This document shows positions 20,677 to 30,905 of a stretch of 64,000 bases of DNA, one piece after another. The notes under the pieces were generated by a model that saw only the letters and a program-made list of their open reading frames with translations, made no database searches and had not been told where the DNA came from. The stretch comes from Janibacter terrae NBRC 107853 (GTDB lineage: Bacteria; Actinomycetota; Actinomycetes; Actinomycetales; Dermatophilaceae). The position numbers were made by a program, and so were the translations under genes. The stretch covers positions 186,001 through 250,000 of the forward strand of contig NZ_BCUV01000002.1 of NCBI RefSeq assembly GCF_001591405.1, given 5' to 3'. The first letter of the stretch is position 1, and the number at the start of each line of letters is the position of its first letter.

Positions 20677-21630
20677 ATGAGCAACCCGATCCTCGGCCGG
20701 GTCGAGCAGGATGCCCAGCGCGGGTACGCGGGCTTCCGTGACTCGAGCACCCAGTACCCGCAGCAGGGCTACCAGCAGCCCGGTTACCAGCAGCCCGGTT
20801 ACCAGCAGCCCGGATACCAGCAGCCCGGTTACCAGCAGCCCGGCTTCCCGCAGCAGGGCTACGGCCAGCCCCAGCCCGGCTACGGCCAGCCCGGTCCCGT
20901 CGGCGGCTTCGGCGGGGGTGGCGGCGGTGGCCGGTCCCTGACGCTCGACGACGTCATGATCCGTACCGGTGCGCTCTTCGGCGTCATGCTCGCCGTGGCG
21001 GCGATCGGCTGGACGCTCACCTCGGTGGCGCCCGGCGTCGGCGGCATCATGATGATGGTCGGCCTCGTCGGCACCATCGGCATGAGCCTGTTCATGATGT
21101 TCCGGCGCAAGCCGGTCGGTGCGCCGCTCGCGGTCGCCTACGCCGCCCTGGAGGGCGCCTTCGTCGGCCCGATCAGCGGCATCTACCACCAGATCTACGA
21201 CCCGGTGGGGACCAATGTCTTCGAGTCGATCGTCACCCAGGCGATCCTCGCGACGGTCTGCGTCTTCGCCGCGATGCTCACCCTGTACAAGACGGGCGTC
21301 ATCAAGGTCACGCAGAAGTTCCGCGCCATCGTCAGCATGGCGATCCTCGGGTACTTCATCTTCTCGATGATCAACCTGGGCTACATGCTCTTCTTCGACG
21401 GCTCGCCCTTCGGCTTCGGTGGCACCGGCATGCTCGGCATCGCCATCTCGGTCTTCGGCACCGGCCTCGCGGCCGTGACGCTGGCGCTCGACTTCGACTC
21501 CATCGAGACCGCGATCCGCACGGGCGCCCCGGCGAGCTACGCGTGGCACCTGGCCATCGGTCTCCTCGTCACCCTCGTCTGGCTCTACCTCGAGCTGCTG
21601 CGCCTGCTGGCCCGGCTCCGCTCGGATTGA
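20677..21630 (+). CDS. Bax inhibitor-1/YccA family membrane protein with Gln-Pro-Gly-Tyr repeat head
   Basis: A 317-residue protein. The first 90 residues are cytoplasmic and low complexity: five tandem YQQPG units, then Gly-rich. A seven-helix domain follows (about 100-312), ending in IETAIRTGAPASYAWHLAIGLLVTLVWLYLELLRLLARLRSD, typical of bacterial YetJ/YccA-like BI-1 proteins that act as pH-sensitive calcium leak channels or protease partners. The function here is unknown. An AGGAG-like site precedes the ATG. The TGA overlaps the TTG of the next small gene. Confidence 0.92.
   Translation: MSNPILGRVEQDAQRGYAGFRDSSTQYPQQGYQQPGYQQPGYQQPGYQQPGYQQPGFPQQGYGQPQPGYGQPGPVGGFGGGGGGGRSLTLDDVMIRTGALFGVMLAVAAIGWTLTSVAPGVGGIMMMVGLVGTIGMSLFMMFRRKPVGAPLAVAYAALEGAFVGPISGIYHQIYDPVGTNVFESIVTQAILATVCVFAAMLTLYKTGVIKVTQKFRAIVSMAILGYFIFSMINLGYMLFFDGSPFGFGGTGMLGIAISVFGTGLAAVTLALDFDSIETAIRTGAPASYAWHLAIGLLVTLVWLYLELLRLLARLRSD
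20770..20844 (+). repeat. Five tandem 15-bp units inside the BI-1 gene
   Basis: Unit TACCAGCAGCCCGGT, repeated five times with single-base changes only (third unit ends in A, fifth in C). It encodes YQQPG x5. Near-identical units at DNA level indicate recent slippage expansion, and copy number probably varies among strains. Confidence 0.9.
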
Positions 21631-21887
21631 TCCCGGACGACATCGCGACCGAGGTCGGCCGCGCGGTCCGCAGGTGGCAGCAGCTGCCACTGGACCGCGC
21701 GGCCGACGCGGTTGCGGGGGTGCACGACCTCCTCGAGGAGCTCGCGGGGGAGCGTCTGCCCGACCTGGGTCCGGCCGTGGTCATGGACCAGATGCGGGTC
21801 GTCGTCTTCGACGCCTGCACAACGGGCGAAGGGGGCCCCCCTCACCTCGCGCGGCGCCTCGCCGACCTGCGCCTCTCCTGGTCCTGA
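21627..21887 (+). CDS. Small hypothetical protein, probable TTG start
   Basis: An 86-residue predicted cytoplasmic protein. It begins MIPDDIATEVGRAVRRWQQL with TTG as start; the TTG overlaps the upstream TGA (TTGA), the same 4-nt coupling used through this window. The sequence is helical and has balanced charge, with PAVVMDQMRVVVFDACTTG as the most hydrophobic stretch. I do not recognise a family. Support comes from coupling, coding-like third-position GC and the clean stop before a repeat-rich gap. It carries the word CGAAGGGG at about 21829. Confidence 0.6.
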   Translation: MIPDDIATEVGRAVRRWQQLPLDRAADAVAGVHDLLEELAGERLPDLGPAVVMDQMRVVVFDACTTGEGGPPHLARRLADLRLSWS

Positions 21888-21902
21888 CGAGGCCGCGAGA
21901 AG

Positions 21903-21926
21903 CTGCATTGCCCTAGGGGAATGCAG
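21903..21926. repeat. Palindrome family B, copy 1
   Basis: A 24-nt near-perfect palindrome beginning CTGCATTGCCCTAGG and ending GGGGAATGCAG, centred on CTAG, with one mismatched pair. It lies downstream of the small TTG-start gene. The same sequence, split by the IS481 element, occurs at 30891-32073, and a diverged copy lies at 51209-51232. Confidence 0.75.
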
Positions 21927-21950
21927 CCGGGGGGCCTCCCCTTCGCCCGC

Positions 21951-22005
21951 GGTGGGTCACGTCGTGCACTACCGCCGGGGGTGATGGTGCACGACGTGAC
22001 CCACC
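21951..22005. repeat. Palindromic repeat, family A, copy 2
   Basis: A perfect 19-bp inverted repeat (arms 21951-21969 and 21987-22005) with a 17-nt loop, between convergent genes. The arm GGTGGGTCACGTCGTGCAC matches copy 1 at 4308-4365 over GGGTCACGTC-R-TGCAC, and both loops contain GGTGAT or GGGTGATG. Confidence 0.85.
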
Positions 22006-22051
22006 ACCGGCCCCAGCGGTGCGCGAGGCCCAGCCGCATCGCCGGGCGGCC

Positions 22052-25194
<3,143 letters not shown>

Positions 25195-25360
25195 CGCGCG
25201 CCGCCTCACGTCCTGCTGCGGCTGGACGCCGGGCCGCCCACCAGGGACGGTGCCCGACCTGACCCCCGACGTCGCCGACCTGGTCCCCGACCGCCGGCTC
25301 GCGCCGGTGGACGGGCTGGGTCAGGGGCGGGAGTGATTCGCCCCGAAGGGCACCCTCGGG

Positions 25361-26059
25361 CTACCGGGGCGGGGCGATGTCCTGCTGCGCGGGGACCTCG
25401 TCCTGGCGCAGGATGCCGACCTGGCAGGTCAGGCCGTTGGGCCCGTGGTTGCAGTACCCGCCGGGGTTCTTGTGCAGGTACTGCTGGTGGTAGTCCTCGG
25501 CGTACCAGAACGTGCCCACCTCGCTCGCCGGGCGCATCTCGGTGCTGATCGGCGGCAGCTGGTGGCTGGCCAGCTCCTCGCCGAAGGACGCGGCGGTGGC
25601 CTCGACCGCAGCGCGCTGGGCCTCGCTCGTCCAGTAGATCGCCGAGCGGTACTGCGTGCCGACGTCGTTGCCCTGGCGGTCGGGCGTCGTCGGGTCGTGG
25701 TTCTCCCAGAACGCCTTGAGCAGCAGCTCGGGACGGGTCCGCTCCGGGTCGTACGCGACGAGGACGCTCTCCGTGTGGCCGGTCAGGCCGGAGCAGGTCT
25801 CCTCGTACGTCGGGTTCGCGGTGAAGCCGCCCATGTACCCCGCGGCGGTCGTCACCACCCCCGGCAGCTGCCAGAAGATCCGCTCCGCCCCCCAGAAGCA
25901 GCCCATCGCGACGTACATGACCTCGGTGCCCGTCGGCCACGGGCCCTCGAGCGGCGTGCCGAGCACCTCGTGCAGCTCCGGCACGGAGAAGGTCCTCTCG
26001 GCTCGCCCCGGCAGGGCGGTCTCGGCGGTGGGCATGGGCGGGATCCGGCGACCGAACAT
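25361..26059 (-). CDS. msrA: Peptide methionine-S-sulfoxide reductase
   Basis: Repairs oxidised methionine (S-epimer). 232 residues. Catalytic motif AMGCFWGAERIF with the nucleophilic Cys near residue 60; further GYMGGFTANPTYEETCSGLTGHTESVLVAYDP, and the C-terminal GGYCNHGPNGLTC with the resolving cysteines. The long N-terminus (about 50 residues before the fold) resembles E. coli MsrA rather than the short form. The start MFGRRIPPMPTAE is at the ATG 26057-26059. The gene is divergent from the WXG100-like gene with about 100 nt between. Confidence 0.96.
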   Translation of the reverse strand: MFGRRIPPMPTAETALPGRAERTFSVPELHEVLGTPLEGPWPTGTEVMYVAMGCFWGAERIFWQLPGVVTTAAGYMGGFTANPTYEETCSGLTGHTESVLVAYDPERTRPELLLKAFWENHDPTTPDRQGNDVGTQYRSAIYWTSEAQRAAVEATAASFGEELASHQLPPISTEMRPASEVGTFWYAEDYHQQYLHKNPGGYCNHGPNGLTCQVGILRQDEVPAQQDIAPPR

Positions 26060-26159
26060 GACTCCAGTGTCGCAGGTCGGGCGAAGGGGGAGTCCTCCCC
26101 ATTGGGGAGACGACCCCTCGGTCCCTACCCTTGGGCCTGACGACAGTGGAAGGCGGGAG

Positions 26160-26783
26160 ATGGCACAGCACCTGAGCCACGGCGCGGACGTCGAGCGACT
26201 CGACGACATCGCCGTCGCCCTGCGCCGCCAGAGCGACGCGGTCGCGGAGATCGGCGCTCGCGGCGCGACGCTCCTGGAGCGGCTGCGCGTGCTCTGGCAG
26301 GGGCCTGACTTCGAGAGGTTCGCCGGGGAGTGGCGCGCCGCCCGTCGCACGATCGAGGGCGCGGAGACCCAGCTGCGGGTCTACAGCCGCAAGGCGGGTG
26401 CGGCGTCCGAGCTGCAGCGGTCCGCGTCCGGCGGCCCCTCCGGCGACGGTGGCCGGCCCGGCCAGGTCTTCCGGCGCCTCGACGACGGCCAGCCCGTGGG
26501 CGCGCGCGAGGCGGAGCCGCCGCGTGCGGCCTTCCTCCCGACGGTGCCGCTCGCGGTGCCGCCACGGCTCGAGGGCGAGCTCGTCGGTGAGAGCACGTGG
26601 TCCGGCCCGGCCTTCCAACGGCTCGAGCTCGGCGTCTACCCGCCGGTCGGGCCCGCGGAGCCGAGCTCCAGCTGGATCCCGGGGGAGCGGGGCGTCGCCT
26701 TCGACCCCACGCAGACCTCGCGGGTCGCCCCCCTTCGCCCCGCGCCGGAAGGCGGGGAGTGGCTGCACGTCCACGAGCACTGA
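26160..26783 (+). CDS. WXG100-like helical protein with Pro-rich C-terminal half
   Basis: A 207-residue protein. The first 95 residues are two amphipathic helices joined by a WQG turn (Trp46-Gln-Gly48, in LRVLWQGPDFERFAGEWR), the pattern of WXG100/ESX proteins. After this comes a 110-residue Pro/Gly/Arg-rich region that is probably disordered and ends in HVHEH. No ESX secretion genes are nearby, so secretion is not shown. It might be an orphan ESX-like effector or regulator, or simply a helical hairpin protein of another kind. ATG at 26160 follows GGCGGGAG. Confidence 0.6.
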   Translation: MAQHLSHGADVERLDDIAVALRRQSDAVAEIGARGATLLERLRVLWQGPDFERFAGEWRAARRTIEGAETQLRVYSRKAGAASELQRSASGGPSGDGGRPGQVFRRLDDGQPVGAREAEPPRAAFLPTVPLAVPPRLEGELVGESTWSGPAFQRLELGVYPPVGPAEPSSSWIPGERGVAFDPTQTSRVAPLRPAPEGGEWLHVHEH

Positions 26784-26801
26784 GCCGGCGCCGGCCGCGA
26801 C

Positions 26802-26840
26802 GCAGGGGGTGTCCCGACCACTGGTCGGGACACCCCCTGC
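26802..26840. terminator. Bidirectional terminator between the WXG100-like gene and greA
   Basis: A perfect 18-bp stem (arms 26802-26819 and 26823-26840) with a 3-nt loop ACT, in the gap between two convergent genes. Confidence 0.85.
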
Positions 26841-26853
26841 ATCGTGCCCTCGG

Positions 26854-27348
26854 TCAGGCCGAGTACGGCTTGGCCGCGAGGATCTTGACCTCGATCGTCT
26901 TGCCGTTGGGGGCCTCGTAGGTGGCCGTCTCGCCGACCTTCTTGCCGTTGATGCCGCCGCCGAGGGGCGACTGCTCGGAGTAGACGTCGATGGAGTCGTT
27001 GCCGTCGGCGATCTCACGGGAGCCGAGGAGGAAGGTCTCCTCCTCGCCGAACATCTCGACGGTGACGACCATGCCGGGCTCGACGACACCGTCGTCGGGC
27101 GGGGTCTCGCCGACGATCGCGGTGTCGAGGATCTGCTTGAGCTGGCGGATGCGGGCCTCCATCTTGCCCTGCTCCTCCTTGGCGGCGTGGTAGCCGCCGT
27201 TCTCCTTGAGGTCGCCCTCCTCACGGGCAGCCTCGATGCGCTTGGCGATGTCGACACGACCCGGGCCCGAGAGCTCGCGCAGCTCGGCCTGGAGTCGGTC
27301 GAACGCCTCCTGGGTCAGGTAGGACGCGGAAGACGCGGTCTGGGTCAC
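26854..27348 (-). CDS. greA: Transcription elongation factor GreA
   Basis: Rescues backtracked RNA polymerase by stimulating transcript cleavage. 164 residues. An N-terminal coiled coil (about 8-85, with IEAAREEGDLKENGGYHAAKEEQG containing the two acidic tip residues) and a C-terminal FKBP-like domain (about 90-164, DVYSEQSPLGGGINGKKVGETATYEAPNG). Translation starts at GTG 27346-27348 behind a strong AAGGAGTTA site. A candidate promoter (TATACT, 27487-27492) would give a leader of about 130 nt that contains the hairpin at 27443-27466. Confidence 0.97.
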   Translation of the reverse strand: MTQTASSASYLTQEAFDRLQAELRELSGPGRVDIAKRIEAAREEGDLKENGGYHAAKEEQGKMEARIRQLKQILDTAIVGETPPDDGVVEPGMVVTVEMFGEEETFLLGSREIADGNDSIDVYSEQSPLGGGINGKKVGETATYEAPNGKTIEVKILAAKPYSA

Positions 27349-27442
27349 GGGTAACTCCTTGCTTCGGGCCGCGGGGAGACCTGGTGAACCCCCGTGGACG
27401 ATGAACCGGTGGTGCCGCCCGGTCGTCCGGGTCAAGCACAAA

Positions 27443-27492
27443 GGTCTGGACCCATCGGTCCAGACCCACGGTTGCGGTAAAGGACCAGTATA
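27443..27492 (-). promoter_or_regulatory. greA leader: -10 TATACT and leader hairpin
   Basis: On the minus strand TATACT (27487-27492) is the best -10 in the gap before greA. Downstream of it the leader contains GGTCTGGAC-CGATGG-GTCCAGACC (27443-27466), a hairpin followed by TTTGTG. The hairpin could alternatively be the terminator of the upstream DUF4307 gene, whose stop lies at 27519. Confidence 0.45.
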
Positions 27493-27518
27493 ACGCGGAA
27501 TCGGCGTGGGTGCAGGTC

Positions 27519-27944
27519 TCACTCGACCCGCGAGCAGCCCTGCACGGTGGCCGTCACGGCGCGGGTGGTCGTGCGCACGGCGGCGCGCACCCGGGTGGTG
27601 CGCTCCCGGCTCGCCGGGACGAGCTGCTCCTTGGTCCCGACGCGCGCGTAGCTGCCGTCCATCGCCGCGATCGTGCACGAGACCGCCGTTCCCTCGGGAC
27701 GGGTGACGTCGAAGACCATGGTGATCCGGCTGTCGCTGTCCTTCTCGAAGCCGATGTCGGTCGTCGTGATCGCGCCTCGGGTGCCGGAGATCCCGAACCA
27801 GATCGTCAGGGCGGTCGCGAGCGTCACGAGCACCGCGGCGACGACCCACCAGCGACGGCTGCCCCGGTCGCGGCGCGACTCAGCCTCTGCCTCCTCGCGC
27901 TCCGGGTCCCAGGCGGGCACGGCGTCGGGGGCGTCGGAGGTCAT
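27519..27944 (-). CDS. DUF4307 domain membrane protein
   Basis: A 141-residue bitopic protein. It has a charged cytoplasmic head (1-30), one membrane helix (WWVVAAVLVTLATALTIWFG, about 32-51), and an external beta-rich DUF4307 domain with two cysteines (SCTIAAMDG and the final QGCSRVE). The family is found in actinobacteria, often beside mca, as here (divergent, 147 nt apart). The function is unknown; the neighbour hints at a link to thiol or envelope physiology only by association. Confidence 0.88.
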   Translation of the reverse strand: MTSDAPDAVPAWDPEREEAEAESRRDRGSRRWWVVAAVLVTLATALTIWFGISGTRGAITTTDIGFEKDSDSRITMVFDVTRPEGTAVSCTIAAMDGSYARVGTKEQLVPASRERTTRVRAAVRTTTRAVTATVQGCSRVE

Positions 27945-28091
27945 GCACGGGCTCCTGCGGGACGAAGGGGGTCGGTCCGGCCGGCGGTCGAGACCACCCG
28001 GGCGCGGTGAGAGGATGGAGCCATTGTCCGTGACCGAAGTCCGCGGCGGCACACCGGGCCGCGGGCGCACCCCTCCGGGAGGACCCGAGCA

Positions 28092-29042
28092 GTGGAAGCA
28101 CTCAGGCTGATGGCCGTGCACGCCCACCCCGACGACGAGGCGAGCAAGGGTGGCGCGACGACCGCCCGCTACGTCCACGAGGGCGCGGAGGTGCTCGTCG
28201 TGACGTGCACCGGCGGTGAGCGTGGTGACGTGCTCAACCCCAAGCTCAAGGGGGACGTGCACATCCTGCGCGACCTCGTCCAGGTGCGCCGCGAGGAGAT
28301 GGCCAGGGCGCAGGCGGCGCTCGGGGTGCAGCACACGTGGCTGGGCTTCGTCGACTCCGGTCTGCCGGAGGGCGACCCGCTCCCGGCGCTGCCCGCCGGC
28401 TGCTTCTACCTCGAGCCCCTCGAGGTGGCGACCGAGGCCCTCGTCCGCGAGATCCGCCGGTTCCGCCCGCACGTCGTGACGACCTACGACGAGAACGGCG
28501 GCTACCCGCATCCGGACCACGTCATGACCAACCGCGTCAGCGTCGCGGCCTTCGAGGCCGCGGGCGACCCGGAGGCCTTCCCGCACGCGGGGGAGCCGTG
28601 GCAACCGCTGAAGCTCTACTACATCGGTGGGTTCAGCCGCGAGCGGATCCACACCTTCCACGAGGCCCTCATCGCCCGGGGGCAGGAGTCCCCCTTCGTC
28701 GAGTGGATCCAGCGCACCGAGGGTCGTCCGCAGCGCACCCTCACCACCTGGGTGCCGTGCTCGGACTTCTTCGACCAGCGGGACGAGGCGCTGCGCGCGC
28801 ACGCGACGCAGATCGACCCCGACGGCTTCTTCTTCGCCGTCCCCAACGACGTGCAGGCCGACCTGTGGCCGACCGAGGAGTACGAGCTCGTCATGAGCCA
28901 CGTGCCGACGACGGTCCCCGAGGACGACCTCTTCGCCGGGGTGCCGACGAGCCTGGCCGAGGCCGACGCCCTCGCCACCCGCGGTGACCTCGAGCTCGTG
29001 CTCGACGAGCGGACCGAACCGACCGTGAGGGAGTGGTCATGA
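28092..29042 (+). CDS. mca: Mycothiol S-conjugate amidase
   Basis: Zn-dependent LmbE/PIG-L-family hydrolase that cleaves mycothiol adducts of toxins into a mercapturic acid and GlcN-inositol. 316 residues. The metal motif AHPDDEASKGG lies at residues 10-20, THPDH-equivalent YPHPDHVMTNRVS near 140, and GGERGDVLNPK between them. This form (with the Lys in DEASKGG) matches Mca rather than the deacetylase MshB, whose motif is usually DD-E. GTG at 28092 is preceded by GGAGGACC. It shows the organism makes mycothiol, a marker of actinobacteria. Its TGA overlaps the ATG of the next gene. Confidence 0.93.
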   Translation: MEALRLMAVHAHPDDEASKGGATTARYVHEGAEVLVVTCTGGERGDVLNPKLKGDVHILRDLVQVRREEMARAQAALGVQHTWLGFVDSGLPEGDPLPALPAGCFYLEPLEVATEALVREIRRFRPHVVTTYDENGGYPHPDHVMTNRVSVAAFEAAGDPEAFPHAGEPWQPLKLYYIGGFSRERIHTFHEALIARGQESPFVEWIQRTEGRPQRTLTTWVPCSDFFDQRDEALRAHATQIDPDGFFFAVPNDVQADLWPTEEYELVMSHVPTTVPEDDLFAGVPTSLAEADALATRGDLELVLDERTEPTVREWS

Positions 29043-29323
29043 GCGCCCCGAGCACCGAGGTCGGCCCCGGCTGGTGGGCCTTCGTCGCCTTCTTCTTCCT
29101 CGCGGTCGCGCTGTGGCTGATCATGCGCAGCATGTTCACGCGGCTGCGTCGCATGAACCTCGCGCAGAAGGACGAGCTGCGCCGACAGCAGGAGGAGGCG
29201 CGGGCCCGTGACGACCTCACCGAGCGCGCTCGGGACCAGGACCTGCCGGAGGGGTCCGGCGGCTCAGCCGGCGTTCGTCGCGATGGGCCCGAAGAGGGCC
29301 AGGGTCGCCGCGACGAAGTGTGA
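29039..29323 (+). CDS. Small single-helix membrane protein downstream of mca
   Basis: A 94-residue protein that starts at ATG 29039, overlapping the mca stop (ATGA). It has one membrane helix (WWAFVAFFFLAVALWLIM, about 11-28), then a basic, helical and acidic cytoplasmic tail (residues 30-94). The small protein after mca is a recurring neighbour in actinobacteria; no function is known. Its last 60 nt run antisense through the 3' end of the hemolysin III gene, an unusual overlap, so the real C-terminus deserves care. Confidence 0.75.
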   Translation: MSAPSTEVGPGWWAFVAFFFLAVALWLIMRSMFTRLRRMNLAQKDELRRQQEEARARDDLTERARDQDLPEGSGGSAGVRRDGPEEGQGRRDEV

Positions 29324-29983
29324 GATGAACGCCAGCACCGTCAGGGCGTGGAAGATCTCGTGGAAGCCGAACCAGCGCGGTGACGGGTTGGGACGCTTGA
29401 ACCCGTAGACGAGCGCGCCGGCCGTGTAGAGCGCACCGCCGACGACGACGAAGGCCAGGATCGTCCAGCCGCCGTGGGTGAGCAGCGGCTTGATGTAGAA
29501 GACGGCCACGAAGCCGAGCGCGACGTAGACCGGCACGTAGAGCCAGCGCGGGGCGCCGATCCACAGGACGCGGAAGAGCACGCCCATGATCGCCCCGCTC
29601 CAGACGATGACGAGCAGGGTGATGGCCTGCTGGCGCGGCAGCATCAGCGCGAAGGGGGTGTAGCTGCCCGCGATGATGAGGAAGATGTTGGCGTGGTCCC
29701 AGCGCCGCAGCACCGCGCCCGCGCGCCGTCCCCACCGGCCGCGGTGGTAGATCGCCGAGGTCGCGAAGAGCAGGCCGGCGGTGATCGTGAAGACCATGGC
29801 CGCGATGCGCCCGGCCTGGGTCGGGGCGGTCGAGGTGAGGACGAGCCCGCCGATGAGGGCGAGCGGGGCGGTCACCAGGTGGAGCCACCCGCGCAGGTGC
29901 GGCTTGACCGCGTCGACGAATGCGTCGACGTGCTCGCCGACGTGCTCGCCGAGCTCCTTGATCTCTGCCCGGGGGGAATCCAT
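29264..29983 (-). CDS. trhA: Hemolysin III/PAQR family membrane protein
   Basis: A 239-residue seven-helix protein. It has the family metal motifs: AIYHRGRWG in helix 2 (Ser-x-x-x-His) and the C-terminal HEIFHALTVLAFISHF with HxxxH. Bacterial PAQR/TrhA proteins maintain membrane lipid homeostasis; the name hemolysin is historical. A Lys/Glu-rich N-terminal tail precedes the first helix. The ATG is at 29981-29983. A perfect 20-bp palindrome at 29996-30015 covers the probable -10, so it is likely repressor-controlled. It is divergent from the prenyl transferase gene. Confidence 0.92.
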   Translation of the reverse strand: MDSPRAEIKELGEHVGEHVDAFVDAVKPHLRGWLHLVTAPLALIGGLVLTSTAPTQAGRIAAMVFTITAGLLFATSAIYHRGRWGRRAGAVLRRWDHANIFLIIAGSYTPFALMLPRQQAITLLVIVWSGAIMGVLFRVLWIGAPRWLYVPVYVALGFVAVFYIKPLLTHGGWTILAFVVVGGALYTAGALVYGFKRPNPSPRWFGFHEIFHALTVLAFISHFVAATLALFGPIATNAG

Positions 29984-29995
29984 GCCGAAGACGTT

Positions 29996-30015
29996 AACCT
30001 ACGGGCCCGTAGGTT
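29996..30015 (-). promoter_or_regulatory. Perfect 20-bp palindrome, probable TetR-type operator of the hemolysin III gene
   Basis: AACCTACGGGCCCGTAGGTT, fully self-complementary, 12 nt before the ATG on the minus strand. Its TAGGTT end (minus strand, 29996-30001) is placed as a -10. Size and symmetry suit a TetR-family dimer. No TetR gene is in the window. Confidence 0.65.
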
Positions 30016-30112
30016 GGCCATGTGCGTCGGGTCTCCACGGGGACGCGCGTGAGGGCGGACACGTCGCGCAGGTAGGTTTGGGCGGACCACGTCGCCAGGA
30101 AGGGAACCGCGA

Positions 30113-30868
30113 GTGCGCAATCCGCTCTACAGCGCCTACGAGAGGCGGCTCGTCCGCAACCTCGACTCCCAGTCCGTCCCTCGGCACGTCGGGATGATCG
30201 TCGACGGCAACCGCCGCTTCGCCAAGGCGCGCGGGGCGAACGCCGACGAGGGGCACCGGGCCGGCGCGGCCAACATCGCCAGCTTCCTGGAGTGGTGCGA
30301 GGACGCCGGGGTCGAGGTCGTCACCCTGTGGCTGCTGTCGACGGACAACCTCACCCGTCCGCCGGAGGAGCTCGACCGCCTGCTGCGCATCATCGAGGGG
30401 CTCGTCGCCGACCTCGCCGCCGCGGGCCGCTGGCAGCTCCACCCCGCCGGTGCGCTCGACATGCTCCCGGTCCAGACGGCCGCCGCGCTGCGCCGTGCCG
30501 AGGAGGAGACCGCCGAGGTCGAGGGCCTCATCGTCAACGTCGCGGTCGGGTACGGCGGTCGCCAGGAGATCGCCGACGCGGTCCGCTCGCTCCTGCGCCA
30601 CCGTGCGGAGCAGGGCGCGACGATCGAGGACATCGCCAGCGAGCTGACCGTCGAGGACATCGGCGCGCACCTGTACACCAAGGGCCAACCCGACCCGGAC
30701 CTCGTGATCCGCACCTCGGGCGAGCAGCGGCTCTCCGGGTTCCTCCTGTGGCAGTCCGCCCACAGCGAGTACTACTTCTGCGAGGTCTACTGGCCCGAGT
30801 TCCGCCGGGTCGACTTCCTGCGCGCGCTGCGCTCCTACGCGGACCGGCACCGCCGCTTCGGCGCCTGA
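30113..30868 (+). CDS. uppS: Short-chain cis-prenyl transferase (Z-farnesyl diphosphate synthase type)
   Basis: Adds isopentenyl diphosphate in cis to an allylic diphosphate, feeding decaprenyl or undecaprenyl carrier synthesis. 251 residues. Pyrophosphate motif IVDGNRRFAKARG (in place of the usual MDGNGRWA), LWLLSTDNLTRPPEEL, NVAVGYGGRQEI, and the C-terminal IRTSGEQRLSGFLLWQSAHSEYYFCEVYWPEFR. The DGNRR variant and YERRLVRNL start resemble mycobacterial Rv1086 ((2Z,6E)-farnesyl diphosphate synthase) more than the long-chain UppS (established family knowledge, compared from memory). The GTG at 30113 follows AGGAAGGGA. Confidence 0.9.
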   Translation: MRNPLYSAYERRLVRNLDSQSVPRHVGMIVDGNRRFAKARGANADEGHRAGAANIASFLEWCEDAGVEVVTLWLLSTDNLTRPPEELDRLLRIIEGLVADLAAAGRWQLHPAGALDMLPVQTAAALRRAEEETAEVEGLIVNVAVGYGGRQEIADAVRSLLRHRAEQGATIEDIASELTVEDIGAHLYTKGQPDPDLVIRTSGEQRLSGFLLWQSAHSEYYFCEVYWPEFRRVDFLRALRSYADRHRRFGA

Positions 30869-30890
30869 CCTCCCCTTCGCTCTCCCGACC

Positions 30891-30905
30891 CTGCATTGCC
30901 CTAGG
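30891..30905 (+). repeat. Left half of palindrome family B plus target duplication
   Basis: CTGCATTGCCCTAGG. The last six bases CCTAGG (30900-30905) are the left copy of the 6-bp target duplication of the IS481 element. Joined to the right half at 32059-32073, it rebuilds a perfect 24-bp palindrome centred on CTAG. Confidence 0.85.

Noticed and set aside
20770-20844. Possible CRISPR-like direct repeats
   Set aside because: Units are 15 bp with no spacers and are translated as YQQPG in the BI-1 protein.
30891-30905. CTGCATTGCCCTAGG as the terminal inverted repeat of the IS element
   Set aside because: The same palindrome exists without an IS at 21903-21926, and the true IS ends (TGT...GGGCATGA...TTGGTGACACG) lie just inside, flanked by a 6-bp CCTAGG duplication.
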